Positions 43,283-50,275 of a DNA stretch of 64,000 nt are shown one piece after another. How positions within the stretch are numbered: the stretch's first letter is position 1; the number at the start of each line of letters is the position of its first letter. The notes below the pieces were generated by a model. It did no database searches. It had not been told where the DNA came from and saw nothing but the letters and a program-made list of their open reading frames with translations. The translations under genes and the position numbers were made by a program. The stretch lies in IMG/VR virus record IMGVR_UViG_3300022602_000024, positions 62,797 through 126,796 of that record; one strand, written 5' to 3'. The stretch comes from a virus.

Positions 43283-43509
43283 TCTTCAACTCCAAAAACA
43301 AACTTGATACGGTTGGCAACTACCTTGCCATCATATCGTGTGTCGTTGGCAACATCTAAACATTCGTTGATGATTAGTTCAGCAAACTTAGCCAAACGGA
43401 TCTTATCCCATTCTTGAATTTTGAATCCATCTTCGGGATCAAATTGATATGTTTTATCGGCAGATAAGTTAGCCTGTTCGGTAAGTTGTTTTATCTTCTG
43501 TTCGTTCAT
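43279..43509 (-). CDS. Small phage protein of unknown function (76 aa)
   Basis: An acidic helical protein with a LAKFAELIINECLDVA helix and an ending IKFVFGVEE. I recall related short proteins with the FAELIIxECxxV pattern in many T4-like phages. Coupled to its downstream neighbour by ATGA. No known function. Confidence 0.7.
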   Translation of the reverse strand: MNEQKIKQLTEQANLSADKTYQFDPEDGFKIQEWDKIRLAKFAELIINECLDVANDTRYDGKVVANRIKFVFGVEE

Positions 43510-43525
43510 AGGTTAAAAGCGTTAT

Positions 43526-44005
43526 TTAAATAAACTCGCCGTCTTCGCGGTGACCCTGGCGATAGGCCATATTTGACGGAGTTTCTCTAACTTCAACTTT
43601 TGAACACCAAACTCGGTCTGCTTCAGACTTACCGCAATTTGGCAAGAAGATAGTATTCACATACTCATATAGAAAATCGGCAATGCCTTCGCATCCGGTT
43701 TTTTCTACTTCTGTAATTTTTGCCAAACCTAATGCACCTAACTGTTTGATGGTATCATAGTACGGATCGTCTTGAGCCAATAGTAGAACATGGTCAAAGT
43801 ATTCTTCTAAAAAGTCCTTGAGTGGGCGTAAACCACCGTAATCAAAACACCAATTGCGGGCGTCAAGGTCATCACACTCAAATTCAAATTTGAATGATAG
43901 TGCGTAACCATGGATAAGATTACAATGACTGTCAGCCCTCCATTGACGATATGCCACTGGGGCTAAATGTGAATATTCTTTTGTTGATATAAATTTTTTA
44001 GACAT
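43526..44005 (-). CDS. queD: 6-carboxytetrahydropterin synthase (phage QueD)
   Basis: T-fold enzyme of 159 residues that turns dihydroneopterin triphosphate (from FolE) into carboxytetrahydropterin. C28-x3-H32-G-Y34 matches the CxxxHGH block, but the last zinc His is Tyr. D55 lies in the CFDYGGL segment; H72 (FDHVLLL) is the catalytic His; and E141 in KVEVRET binds the pterin. It has an AGGAG site 7 nt before the ATG and a structured leader. FolE, QueE and DpdA complete most of the pathway nearby. Confidence 0.88.
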   Translation of the reverse strand: MSKKFISTKEYSHLAPVAYRQWRADSHCNLIHGYALSFKFEFECDDLDARNWCFDYGGLRPLKDFLEEYFDHVLLLAQDDPYYDTIKQLGALGLAKITEVEKTGCEGIADFLYEYVNTIFLPNCGKSEADRVWCSKVEVRETPSNMAYRQGHREDGEFI

Positions 44006-44091
44006 GCTGGTTCTCCTATGTTAAATTTTAGCATAGGCGGCAGAGTTTGTATAGCGGGATGAACGCCGAAGACCGCTTGTTGAATATGTAT
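44006..44091 (-). promoter_or_regulatory. Structured queD leader: possible pseudoknot followed by a Shine-Dalgarno hairpin
   Basis: On the - strand AGCGG (44073-44077) and CCGCT (44053-44057) enclose a 15-nt loop. CGGC in that loop (44065-44068) can pair with GCCG after the stem (44038-44041), forming an H-type pseudoknot with an A-rich connector. The near-palindrome CCTATG...CATAGG (44015-44037) follows and covers three bases of the AGGAG site. The layout recalls class I preQ1 riboswitches, but the binding-core consensus was not verified. Confidence 0.42.
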
Positions 44092-44280
44092 TTATTGCTC
44101 ACGAGTCCAAGGCTTTTCATTCCCTGCCCATTCTTGTATATTTACGCTCCATGACATAAGGCGATTGTATAGGGGATACAACCAGCCCCAATCAAACCAT
44201 CCCATTGGGAAACTGATCCAGTGTCCTAGATAGTATAATATTTCACTTAATATACGAGCCAGGATTTTTTTAATAAACAT
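44092..44280 (-). CDS. Small membrane-associated protein (62 aa)
   Basis: An N-terminal hydrophobic stretch (FIKKILARILSEILYYLGHWI) is followed by a Trp-rich part (GWFDWGWLYPLYNRL), suggesting a monotopic membrane protein. It overlaps its upstream neighbour by 11 bp. Function unknown. Confidence 0.6.
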   Translation of the reverse strand: MFIKKILARILSEILYYLGHWISFPMGWFDWGWLYPLYNRLMSWSVNIQEWAGNEKPWTREQ

Positions 44281-44599
44281 ACGTTTCGTATTCTTTCATA
44301 TTGTGTGCTACAACATTTTCATTGAATTTGAGTATAAACATATAAGCTGCATTGGCATCGTTGCCGTTAAAGTTTATTTTAACATGTCCGGTACCGTCTT
44401 GTCTATGATAACTAGATTTGGCTTGCCCGTATTGCACGTCTTTTATAATTTTTGGATTAAGAGACCTACCGTAGTATGTCTCTTTTGTTATTACAGTACC
44501 ACCAATCATCTCAAACCATTCACACATTTCGTCTGTTAACTGATCTATGTCAATCCAAATACTGTAGTGTAGTTTTGCACCCGGAGGTAAAGATATCAT
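44270..44599 (-). CDS. Phage protein of unknown function (109 aa)
   Basis: A soluble protein with SIWIDIDQLTDEMCEWFE near the start and GHVKINFNGNDANAAYMF later. It is joined to the lipoprotein gene by ATGA. No known domain identified. Confidence 0.62.
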   Translation of the reverse strand: MISLPPGAKLHYSIWIDIDQLTDEMCEWFEMIGGTVITKETYYGRSLNPKIIKDVQYGQAKSSYHRQDGTGHVKINFNGNDANAAYMFILKFNENVVAHNMKEYETYVY

Positions 44600-45768
44600 T
44601 TAAAATTTCCCACACATTGATTGATAGCAGTTTCTGCTTGTGTATGATTATATAGTTCAAAACCTAGGGTGTCAAATAGATACCAGTTATAATTTGCTGA
44701 ACCTGGTACAGCGTTTTGTACCCAGGCAGCTTGTGCCCATGGTATATATTCATCGAAGCCGATTCCCGCAACAGGGGTTATGACTGAAGAAATATTACAA
44801 AATGCAGATATTTTTGCAACTAGCAAGTTGTAGTTAGGTGGCGGAATAGACGAGAAATTTCCTCCATTGAATATCAGATTCCATAAATCTACATTTAATC
44901 CAACACCTGTATCTGTTGGAGAAGCACGAAAATAATCTAATATCAGGGGTTTGTTGTTGTGAGATTTACTAAGTGTTTGTACATAGTTTACTATGTCTAA
45001 TCCGTTGGTGTCATGGTAATATGAATTTACAATATCAGTGACATTTGTGGTAGTTGTGGACATCAAGGGAAAATTAAATCCTGTACTGATGTAGTCAACT
45101 AAATCATAAACCGGAGTATCGTAACTTGCCATATATGATAATTTTCCATTAAACACATTTTTAATAGAAGAAAATAATGTTTGCCAGTACAGCAAGTACG
45201 GCGCCTGATCAAATCCTACCTGTAAATCACCTAAATATATACCGTTAACATTGTGTTGTTGTGCTAATACTGCTACAGACTTGTCGTAGGTTGTTATAGT
45301 ATCAAACATGGTGGCAGCATTAAAGTTTACACCAACTGAAGTACTAGTTAATCCATTATCGAGCCCATCTGTTATAGCAATCATAATCCATACCACTAGC
45401 CCTTGACTTTTAGCATAATCCACTACACGCCAAAAATCTTTGGGTAAAGTTCTTGGTTGGGCAGGTACTGCATTAAGATCTAACTGGCCAGTATCTGTAT
45501 TAACTGGTACTTCTGTTTGGAAAACAATAGTATTGTAGCCAACCTTTTTAATATGGTCGACCATTGGTGTCATCCCTGCATATGATGTTGTTGTTACACC
45601 ATTTATATTAAGTGAGGAATCGTCAAACCGATAATCGACCCATGCCAATGATAATTTATTTGGCGGGGTATTGTTAATTACTTGCGTCGGAACTGTTGTA
45701 GAAGTCGAACTTCCGCCCCCACCACAGGCAGTTAATAGCACTGCCAGGCAACATAGTAAGTATTTCAT
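44596..45768 (-). CDS. Lipoprotein with a glycoside-hydrolase-like TIM barrel
   Basis: The start at MKYLLCCLAVLLTACGGGG (ATGA overlap with the upstream gene) gives a signal peptide with lipobox LTAC and a Gly/Ser/Thr linker, hence a lipidated outer-membrane or periplasmic protein. The body of about 350 residues has barrel-type strands: KLSLAWVDYRF, GYNTIVFQTEV, GLVVWIMIAI, GIYLGDLQVGFD and PLILDYFR, with acidic ends as in glycoside hydrolases. The specific family and substrate are not clear. The CGGGGSST linker is typical of proteobacterial lipoproteins, suggesting host origin. Confidence 0.68.
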   Translation of the reverse strand: MKYLLCCLAVLLTACGGGGSSTSTTVPTQVINNTPPNKLSLAWVDYRFDDSSLNINGVTTTSYAGMTPMVDHIKKVGYNTIVFQTEVPVNTDTGQLDLNAVPAQPRTLPKDFWRVVDYAKSQGLVVWIMIAITDGLDNGLTSTSVGVNFNAATMFDTITTYDKSVAVLAQQHNVNGIYLGDLQVGFDQAPYLLYWQTLFSSIKNVFNGKLSYMASYDTPVYDLVDYISTGFNFPLMSTTTTNVTDIVNSYYHDTNGLDIVNYVQTLSKSHNNKPLILDYFRASPTDTGVGLNVDLWNLIFNGGNFSSIPPPNYNLLVAKISAFCNISSVITPVAGIGFDEYIPWAQAAWVQNAVPGSANYNWYLFDTLGFELYNHTQAETAINQCVGNFK

Positions 45769-46214
45769 TTTGCCTTGGATATTAGATATTGTTCGTGTTG
45801 TATCCAACCTTTTTTAGTCAGGAAACCCCATTCACGTGCATGAGGTCCGGGCATAAACAATGTCCAAGTTTCTACTTCGGGATCTAGTTCAATTCTGTGA
45901 TAACTGGTAGCGCCACAGACTCTAAAACTACCGGCACCACGCCAAGTGCAGGTTTCGGCAATCTTTTTGCCTTGGCCATCAAATATTGGTGTCCACTCGT
46001 AGTAGCCACCCTTTAGGATAAGACTAGCATAAGGCCAAGGATGATCATGCACGTCATCGGGATCTGATTTAAGAAACCGATGCAGAAATACGTTAAAGGG
46101 GAACCAAGTACGTTCTTTAAGGAATACATAGTATCTTTCTAAATAGGGTTCATTATCAACCCTGTCCATGATAATTCGTTTGCGTCCTAGACGTTCAAGT
46201 AGCTTAATAATCAT
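45765..46214 (-). CDS. Cupin-like phage protein (149 aa)
   Basis: DVHDHPWPYASLILKGGYYE (about 54-73) resembles cupin motif 1 with its His pair, and YHRIEL supplies a further His later. I recall this protein in phages as a cupin-like hypothetical. It may modify a sugar or small molecule. It starts the transcript from the promoter at 46244-46272 and is coupled to the lipoprotein gene. Confidence 0.65.
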   Translation of the reverse strand: MIIKLLERLGRKRIIMDRVDNEPYLERYYVFLKERTWFPFNVFLHRFLKSDPDDVHDHPWPYASLILKGGYYEWTPIFDGQGKKIAETCTWRGAGSFRVCGATSYHRIELDPEVETWTLFMPGPHAREWGFLTKKGWIQHEQYLISKAK

Positions 46215-46243
46215 TGTAAATCCTAAGTGATGTTTACAACGCT

Positions 46244-46272
46244 ATTATACTACAGAACGCCAAATCCCACAA
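46244..46272 (-). promoter_or_regulatory. Promoter upstream of the cupin-like gene
   Basis: TTGTGG (46267-46272), 17-bp spacer, TATAAT (46244-46249), then a 29-nt leader. The junction element copy C lies directly upstream. Confidence 0.68.
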
Positions 46273-46278
46273 ATACTG

Positions 46279-46295
46279 TGTTGTTTTTACGCAAC
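46279..46295 (-). promoter_or_regulatory. Junction element copy C
   Basis: Reads TGTTGTTTTTACGCAAC on the + strand and starts two bases after the folE stop codon. It differs by one base from copy A at 30948-30964. Confidence 0.65.
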
Positions 46296-46296
46296 A

Positions 46297-47046
46297 TTAG
46301 CAAGAATACTCTTGTTGCAGTTTAACATTGTCAAAGAATTCCTTCTTTGTACCTGCATCATCCTTGAATGCGCCTTTAAGGACTGTGGTTTGTGTTAGAC
46401 TGCTCTTGGCCATAATACCACGGTTTTCGCAACATCCATGAGTCATTTGCATATACACACCAATGTCCGATGCACCAGTGGCTGCACCTATTTCTTTAGC
46501 AATGTCATTACAAAGTTCCTCCTGGAGAGTACCACGTCGGGCACACCATTGGGCGATTCGGGAATACTTGCTGAGTCCAATGAGCTTTTCCGCGGCAATA
46601 ATGCCAATATAAGCAACACCAGATACGGGTTGGTGATGATGGCTACACATACTGCGAAGCTCACTGCGCACAACCAACATACCTTCGTAGCGGTCTTGCG
46701 AATCATTTGGGAATGCTGTTGCGTCGGGTGCTGAATCATATCTTCCACTCATTACTTCATTGATGTACATTTTTGCCAGGCGTTTGGCAGTACCTTTACT
46801 ACTGGGATCTGTTTCGGTATCGATTAGCAAAGTCTTTAACACTTGCTCAAATGCCTCTGTTGCTTCTTCGATTAATTTTTCTCTAATAGCAGGACTATCT
46901 ACATATTCGCTGATGTTGTCGTTGGCCCAGAATCTCTTGCCATCACGCCGCATTTTAAAACGTAATACATCTGCTAGCGTTGATTCTTCATAGCCGCCGT
47001 CACCGGCCATGGCGTCTAGTGCAGTTTCTTTTTTCTTTTTTGTCAA
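46297..47046 (-). CDS. folE: GTP cyclohydrolase I
   Basis: A 249-residue enzyme that converts GTP to dihydroneopterin triphosphate, the first step of 7-deazaguanine synthesis. Zinc ligands C134 and H137 are in SMCSHHHQPV, and Cys205 in MTHGCCENRG; GLSKYSRI is the family substrate loop. A Lys-rich N-terminal extension of about 30 residues precedes the domain. QueD and QueE lie a few kb downstream on the same strand. Confidence 0.93.
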   Translation of the reverse strand: MTKKKKETALDAMAGDGGYEESTLADVLRFKMRRDGKRFWANDNISEYVDSPAIREKLIEEATEAFEQVLKTLLIDTETDPSSKGTAKRLAKMYINEVMSGRYDSAPDATAFPNDSQDRYEGMLVVRSELRSMCSHHHQPVSGVAYIGIIAAEKLIGLSKYSRIAQWCARRGTLQEELCNDIAKEIGAATGASDIGVYMQMTHGCCENRGIMAKSSLTQTTVLKGAFKDDAGTKKEFFDNVKLQQEYSC

Positions 47047-47083
47047 TTTCGTTCTCCGAGTTATTTAAAAGTCGTGGATGACT

Positions 47084-47692
47084 TCATACTATGATTGTGA
47101 TTTGTCTCAAATCTGGATAAGCAACAAATTCGGGTACTGGATTCAGCTCTTTGATACCCTCTAACAAAGCCAGTCCTTGTTCCGCTTCTTCGATAGTGGG
47201 TTTGTAATGATAGCCGACCTTAAAAGTCTGTTGGTTTTCCCAAGGACTAATAGTTAAGTCTCTACCATCATATCTTTGTTGCAAAATTGCGTGATACGCT
47301 TCTGCATCATCTAACAGTATAGCACCTCCACGACCTATGTGTAAAGGTTTTCCATGTCCAAAACTTAAACATTGTATTTGTTTTGGGCGATACATGTTGC
47401 GTTCAAGCCGGCGAGCACTGTCCCATATTCGTGTACCTTCGAACTTGTATTCACCGACCCATTGCTGTCTGTGTGGCAAAGTGTCTGGATAGTACTCATA
47501 TTCAATGCCCAACTTGTGCATCAGCATAGGAATACTCAAATAAGTAAAGGGCGTAAATGAGCATTGTTTAATTTGATCATACCGTAAGCATAACTCTATT
47601 GCGTGAGTACAACAATCAGTCATGATTGCATAAGGTGCTCCTGTAAACTCAGCTAGAGCACGTTCAAATTTTAAAATCTTATCAAAACTCAT
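47084..47692 (-). CDS. Short DegT/DnrJ-type aminotransferase-like protein
   Basis: The start at 47692 makes ATGA with the galE stop and gives 202 residues, against about 370 for the family. TDCCTHAIELCL is the phosphate-binding segment, and CLSFGHGKPLHIGRGGAIL has the PLP Lys position. The C-terminal small domain is mostly absent and I see no frameshift remnant. It may be a minimal aminotransferase or an inactive relative; I recall short forms in T4-like phages. Confidence 0.7.
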   Translation of the reverse strand: MSFDKILKFERALAEFTGAPYAIMTDCCTHAIELCLRYDQIKQCSFTPFTYLSIPMLMHKLGIEYEYYPDTLPHRQQWVGEYKFEGTRIWDSARRLERNMYRPKQIQCLSFGHGKPLHIGRGGAILLDDAEAYHAILQQRYDGRDLTISPWENQQTFKVGYHYKPTIEEAEQGLALLEGIKELNPVPEFVAYPDLRQITIIV

Positions 47693-48654
47693 CTTGTATA
47701 CCACTTATAAGCACTATCTACAATAGTGTCAATGTCACTGTATTGGGGTTGCCATAGTAACACTTCTTTGGCCTTGGCTGCTGATGCCATCAATGTTGCA
47801 GGATCCCCGGCACGCATGGGTCCAAATATGTAATCAAGTCCATATTTTCTTCTCACATATTCAGCTATTTCACGATTGCTAACACCAGTATTGGTACTGA
47901 GATTAAATCGATATGCCCCCGGTTGTGGATAGTCATCCAACAAGAAGCCCACTGCTTGAATATGTGCAGTGGCCAAGTCCCATACGTGTATGTAATCACG
48001 CACACACGTACCGTCATCAGTGGAAAAATGTCCACCGTTGATCACAAACGGCTTTTTTGCAATGCTGGCTTCTAGTGCACGAGCAATGATGTGTGTAGCA
48101 CCAGGTTCTTGCCCGAGATCATGTGTGAAGGGTTCTGCACCTGCGGCATTGAAGTACCTAAAGCAAACACTATGAATACCGTAGGCTCTACTGTAATCAT
48201 TCAGTATGCGTTCAATCATGGCCTTGGTTTGGCCATAAGGACTGATTGGTTGTACTGGTGCATCTTCAGTAATAGGAAACGTTTCGGGTTCGCCGTAGAC
48301 GCTGGCACTGCTACTGAACAAGATCACAGGCTTTTTAGGCATATCTTTGATCACATTCAGCATGGTGATAGTCTTGGCCACATTGTTGTCATAGTATTCA
48401 CCGGGATCAGTGACACTGGGTCCAACAAGACTAGTGCCGGCACAATGCACAATCACGTCAGGTTCATACATGACCATGGCCGATAGAGCTACAGGACTGG
48501 CATAGTCATAAGCAATGAAACTGTCCATACCTTTCATGGTATGCACACGATATTCGCGATCTAATAGGATTACTTGATCGCCATGTTGCTTGAATGCTCT
48601 CGCAACATGGCTACCAATATAACCACAACCACCAGTTACTAGTATTTTACGCAT
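47689..48654 (-). CDS. galE: UDP-glucose 4-epimerase-like enzyme
   Basis: A 321-residue extended SDR protein. VTGGCGYIGSH binds NAD; SSSASVYG and SPYGQTK give Ser and the Tyr-x3-Lys pair; and RYFNAAGAE and VRDYIHVWDLA are typical of GalE. It interconverts UDP-glucose and UDP-galactose or a related pair, supplying sugar donors for the phage glycosyltransferases. Confidence 0.9.
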   Translation of the reverse strand: MRKILVTGGCGYIGSHVARAFKQHGDQVILLDREYRVHTMKGMDSFIAYDYASPVALSAMVMYEPDVIVHCAGTSLVGPSVTDPGEYYDNNVAKTITMLNVIKDMPKKPVILFSSSASVYGEPETFPITEDAPVQPISPYGQTKAMIERILNDYSRAYGIHSVCFRYFNAAGAEPFTHDLGQEPGATHIIARALEASIAKKPFVINGGHFSTDDGTCVRDYIHVWDLATAHIQAVGFLLDDYPQPGAYRFNLSTNTGVSNREIAEYVRRKYGLDYIFGPMRAGDPATLMASAAKAKEVLLWQPQYSDIDTIVDSAYKWYTR

Positions 48655-49024
48655 CTTCTTTGGCTAATGTTACAACAATGTCAAGTCGCTCTTGGGCCAG
48701 TGCTACAATTGCCTTGTATTCTTCTAATGCTCCGGCGACTGCTCGATTAGTTTTTGCTAATTCTTCTACTTCACGTTCCCGGGACATTTGTCGAACAACC
48801 CATTGAAATGCATCTTGTGCCTGCACTGGTGTCTCCACTGTTGCGTAACTCGCTGGTAAATTTGTCCAGCCATTACCATCGTTGACTTGAAAGTCACTGC
48901 CATTGAATCTAACTTGGCCAGCAATGCCTTGTTGCACTTTGTGGCTGTCAATGTACATTGACCCAGTGCCATATCCATTGTTGACAGTAAGCCAAGGGCT
49001 ATTACTACTAATACTTCTGATCAT
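48647..49024 (-). CDS. Possible virion-associated protein (125 aa)
   Basis: The first half resembles small phage structural modules (GSMYIDSHKVQQGIAGQVRF, then VNDGNGWTNLPASYATV, as in fibre or head-decoration segments); the second half is a long charged helix. It overlaps galE by 8 bp. The structural role is an inference from composition. Confidence 0.55.
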   Translation of the reverse strand: MIRSISSNSPWLTVNNGYGTGSMYIDSHKVQQGIAGQVRFNGSDFQVNDGNGWTNLPASYATVETPVQAQDAFQWVVRQMSREREVEELAKTNRAVAGALEEYKAIVALAQERLDIVVTLAKEDA

Positions 49025-49527
49025 TCATCTTCCTCGAAGTCAACAACGTTGCCGTCATCATCTGCACAAATAATGCGCACACGCTCGCCGGCTTCATTTT
49101 TGATTTCAATCGGTCCCCAGATCCACCACTGTGTATCGCTTTGCATCCAGGGATCGTCCTCACGCTCTTCTAACTCATATGGACTGTTTTCATCTAGAAA
49201 CTCTTCTAGCTCGGCTTCTTCGTCCTCGTCTAGATTGGCCATGGCTACATTGTACCAGCAACCACCATCAAACAGTTCAACAAGTTCAACATTTTCAATA
49301 TTGTTAACTTCGCAGTCCAACATATCAATACTGTCTCGTTTACCATCTCCGCCGGGAACTTCTACAAATTCAAACTCTGGTGGGTTATTGTCTGTGGTTT
49401 CTACTGTCCATTCACCGTAACGGTAACCGTTTCTAACAGTTACTATACCATCGCCTTGTTGTTGATGGTATGTTTCGACTTCTTCGCAAGATTTCTTGTA
49501 ATAAGTGCTAACAGTCCATATGGCCAT
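49021..49527 (-). CDS. Acidic phage protein of unknown function (168 aa)
   Basis: Very acidic, with long runs of Asp and Glu in the middle and at the C-terminus (for example ANLDEDEEAELEEFL), and several Trp. Acidic phage proteins often mimic DNA or sequester basic proteins, but that is only a possibility here. It starts with an ordinary MAIWTVSTYYKK segment. Overlaps the next gene by 4 bp. Confidence 0.68.
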   Translation of the reverse strand: MAIWTVSTYYKKSCEEVETYHQQQGDGIVTVRNGYRYGEWTVETTDNNPPEFEFVEVPGGDGKRDSIDMLDCEVNNIENVELVELFDGGCWYNVAMANLDEDEEAELEEFLDENSPYELEEREDDPWMQSDTQWWIWGPIEIKNEAGERVRIICADDDGNVVDFEEDE

Positions 49528-49529
49528 GA

Positions 49530-49742
49530 TCAGTCTCTTTCCATTTCTGCAGCTTCTCGGATCAGTTCAACCAATTGTTCAACGGTTTGCACCATGATCT
49601 TGGCAGTTTTCCAATCGTCATCTTTACGTCCGCCGATTTCAAACATAAAGCCATTGTCATACATATTGATGGTATAAGACTCATTGACTTTGTCTAGTTT
49701 ATCGCTGATTTTATTTACTGCGATTGTTTTCTTTGTTGCCAT
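49530..49742 (-). CDS. Small phage protein of unknown function (70 aa)
   Basis: Starts MATKKTIAVNKISDKLDKV and contains INMYDNGFMFEIGGR and VEQLVELIREAAEM. The middle suggests two strands and a final helix. I recall this shape in T4-like phages as a hypothetical. It is one of four consecutive small genes beginning MAT, MVT or MAI. Confidence 0.68.
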   Translation of the reverse strand: MATKKTIAVNKISDKLDKVNESYTINMYDNGFMFEIGGRKDDDWKTAKIMVQTVEQLVELIREAAEMERD

Positions 49743-49744
49743 GA

Positions 49745-49975
49745 TTAAGCCTTTGCTTCTTTACGTGCGTTTTTAGTTTCAGTAATTTCGTTACGGCGTG
49801 CTTTAACTGCTTTGCCCAACTCTGCTAATGCTTTACGAGCACGAGTACCTGCAGCACTATTACCTGCTTCGAACTTGGCATGTTCTGCTTGATATACAGC
49901 CAATGCTGACTCAATGTCTGCATGTGCGTTTGTTTTTTCCGCTACTGGAGTTGCTACTGTTTTTGATGTTGCCAT
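49745..49975 (-). CDS. Small basic histone-like phage protein (76 aa)
   Basis: An Ala/Lys-rich helical protein with EHAKFEAGNSAAGTRARKALAELGK, which resembles the core of bacterial histone-H1-like proteins. It probably binds nucleic acid. A TATAAT hexamer without a good -35 lies about 26 bp upstream of the ATG, at 50001-50006. Confidence 0.68.
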   Translation of the reverse strand: MATSKTVATPVAEKTNAHADIESALAVYQAEHAKFEAGNSAAGTRARKALAELGKAVKARRNEITETKNARKEAKA

Positions 49976-50001
49976 TTTAATTTCCTTTAAGTGTTTAATG
50001 A

Positions 50002-50274
50002 TTATATACTAATTTGCTGACTATCGCTAGTCTTTTTCTGACGTTTTGGCTTTACTGCTACCGTTTCTTTTGGTGCACAAACCTCACGTATTTCTCTACG
50101 CAGGGCTTCGTCGTCCCACTTGAGTTCTGTCTGCCCGTTTTCGTAACGGGTAACAGTCAAGTGACTGCCTACTGTTACCTTGGGCCATGATTCTTTCACA
50201 GCCTTTGGTTTTTTAACTGCGGGCTTTGCAACCTTTTCTACTACAGGTTCTTCTTTCTTTTTACGTGTTACCAT
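50002..50274 (-). CDS. Basic phage protein of unknown function (90 aa)
   Basis: The first 30 residues are Lys/Pro/Val-rich and the last 20 are also basic. The centre has a short beta-type stretch (HLTVTRYENGQTELKWDDEALRREI). It may contact nucleic acid. Only 1 bp separates it from the next gene's stop. Confidence 0.65.
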   Translation of the reverse strand: MVTRKKKEEPVVEKVAKPAVKKPKAVKESWPKVTVGSHLTVTRYENGQTELKWDDEALRREIREVCAPKETVAVKPKRQKKTSDSQQISI

Positions 50275-50275
50275 A

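Noticed and set aside
48647-49024. Peptidoglycan- or chitin-binding protein
   Set aside because: The Trp and Gly pattern is too weak for a carbohydrate-binding call; kept only as a possible virion component.
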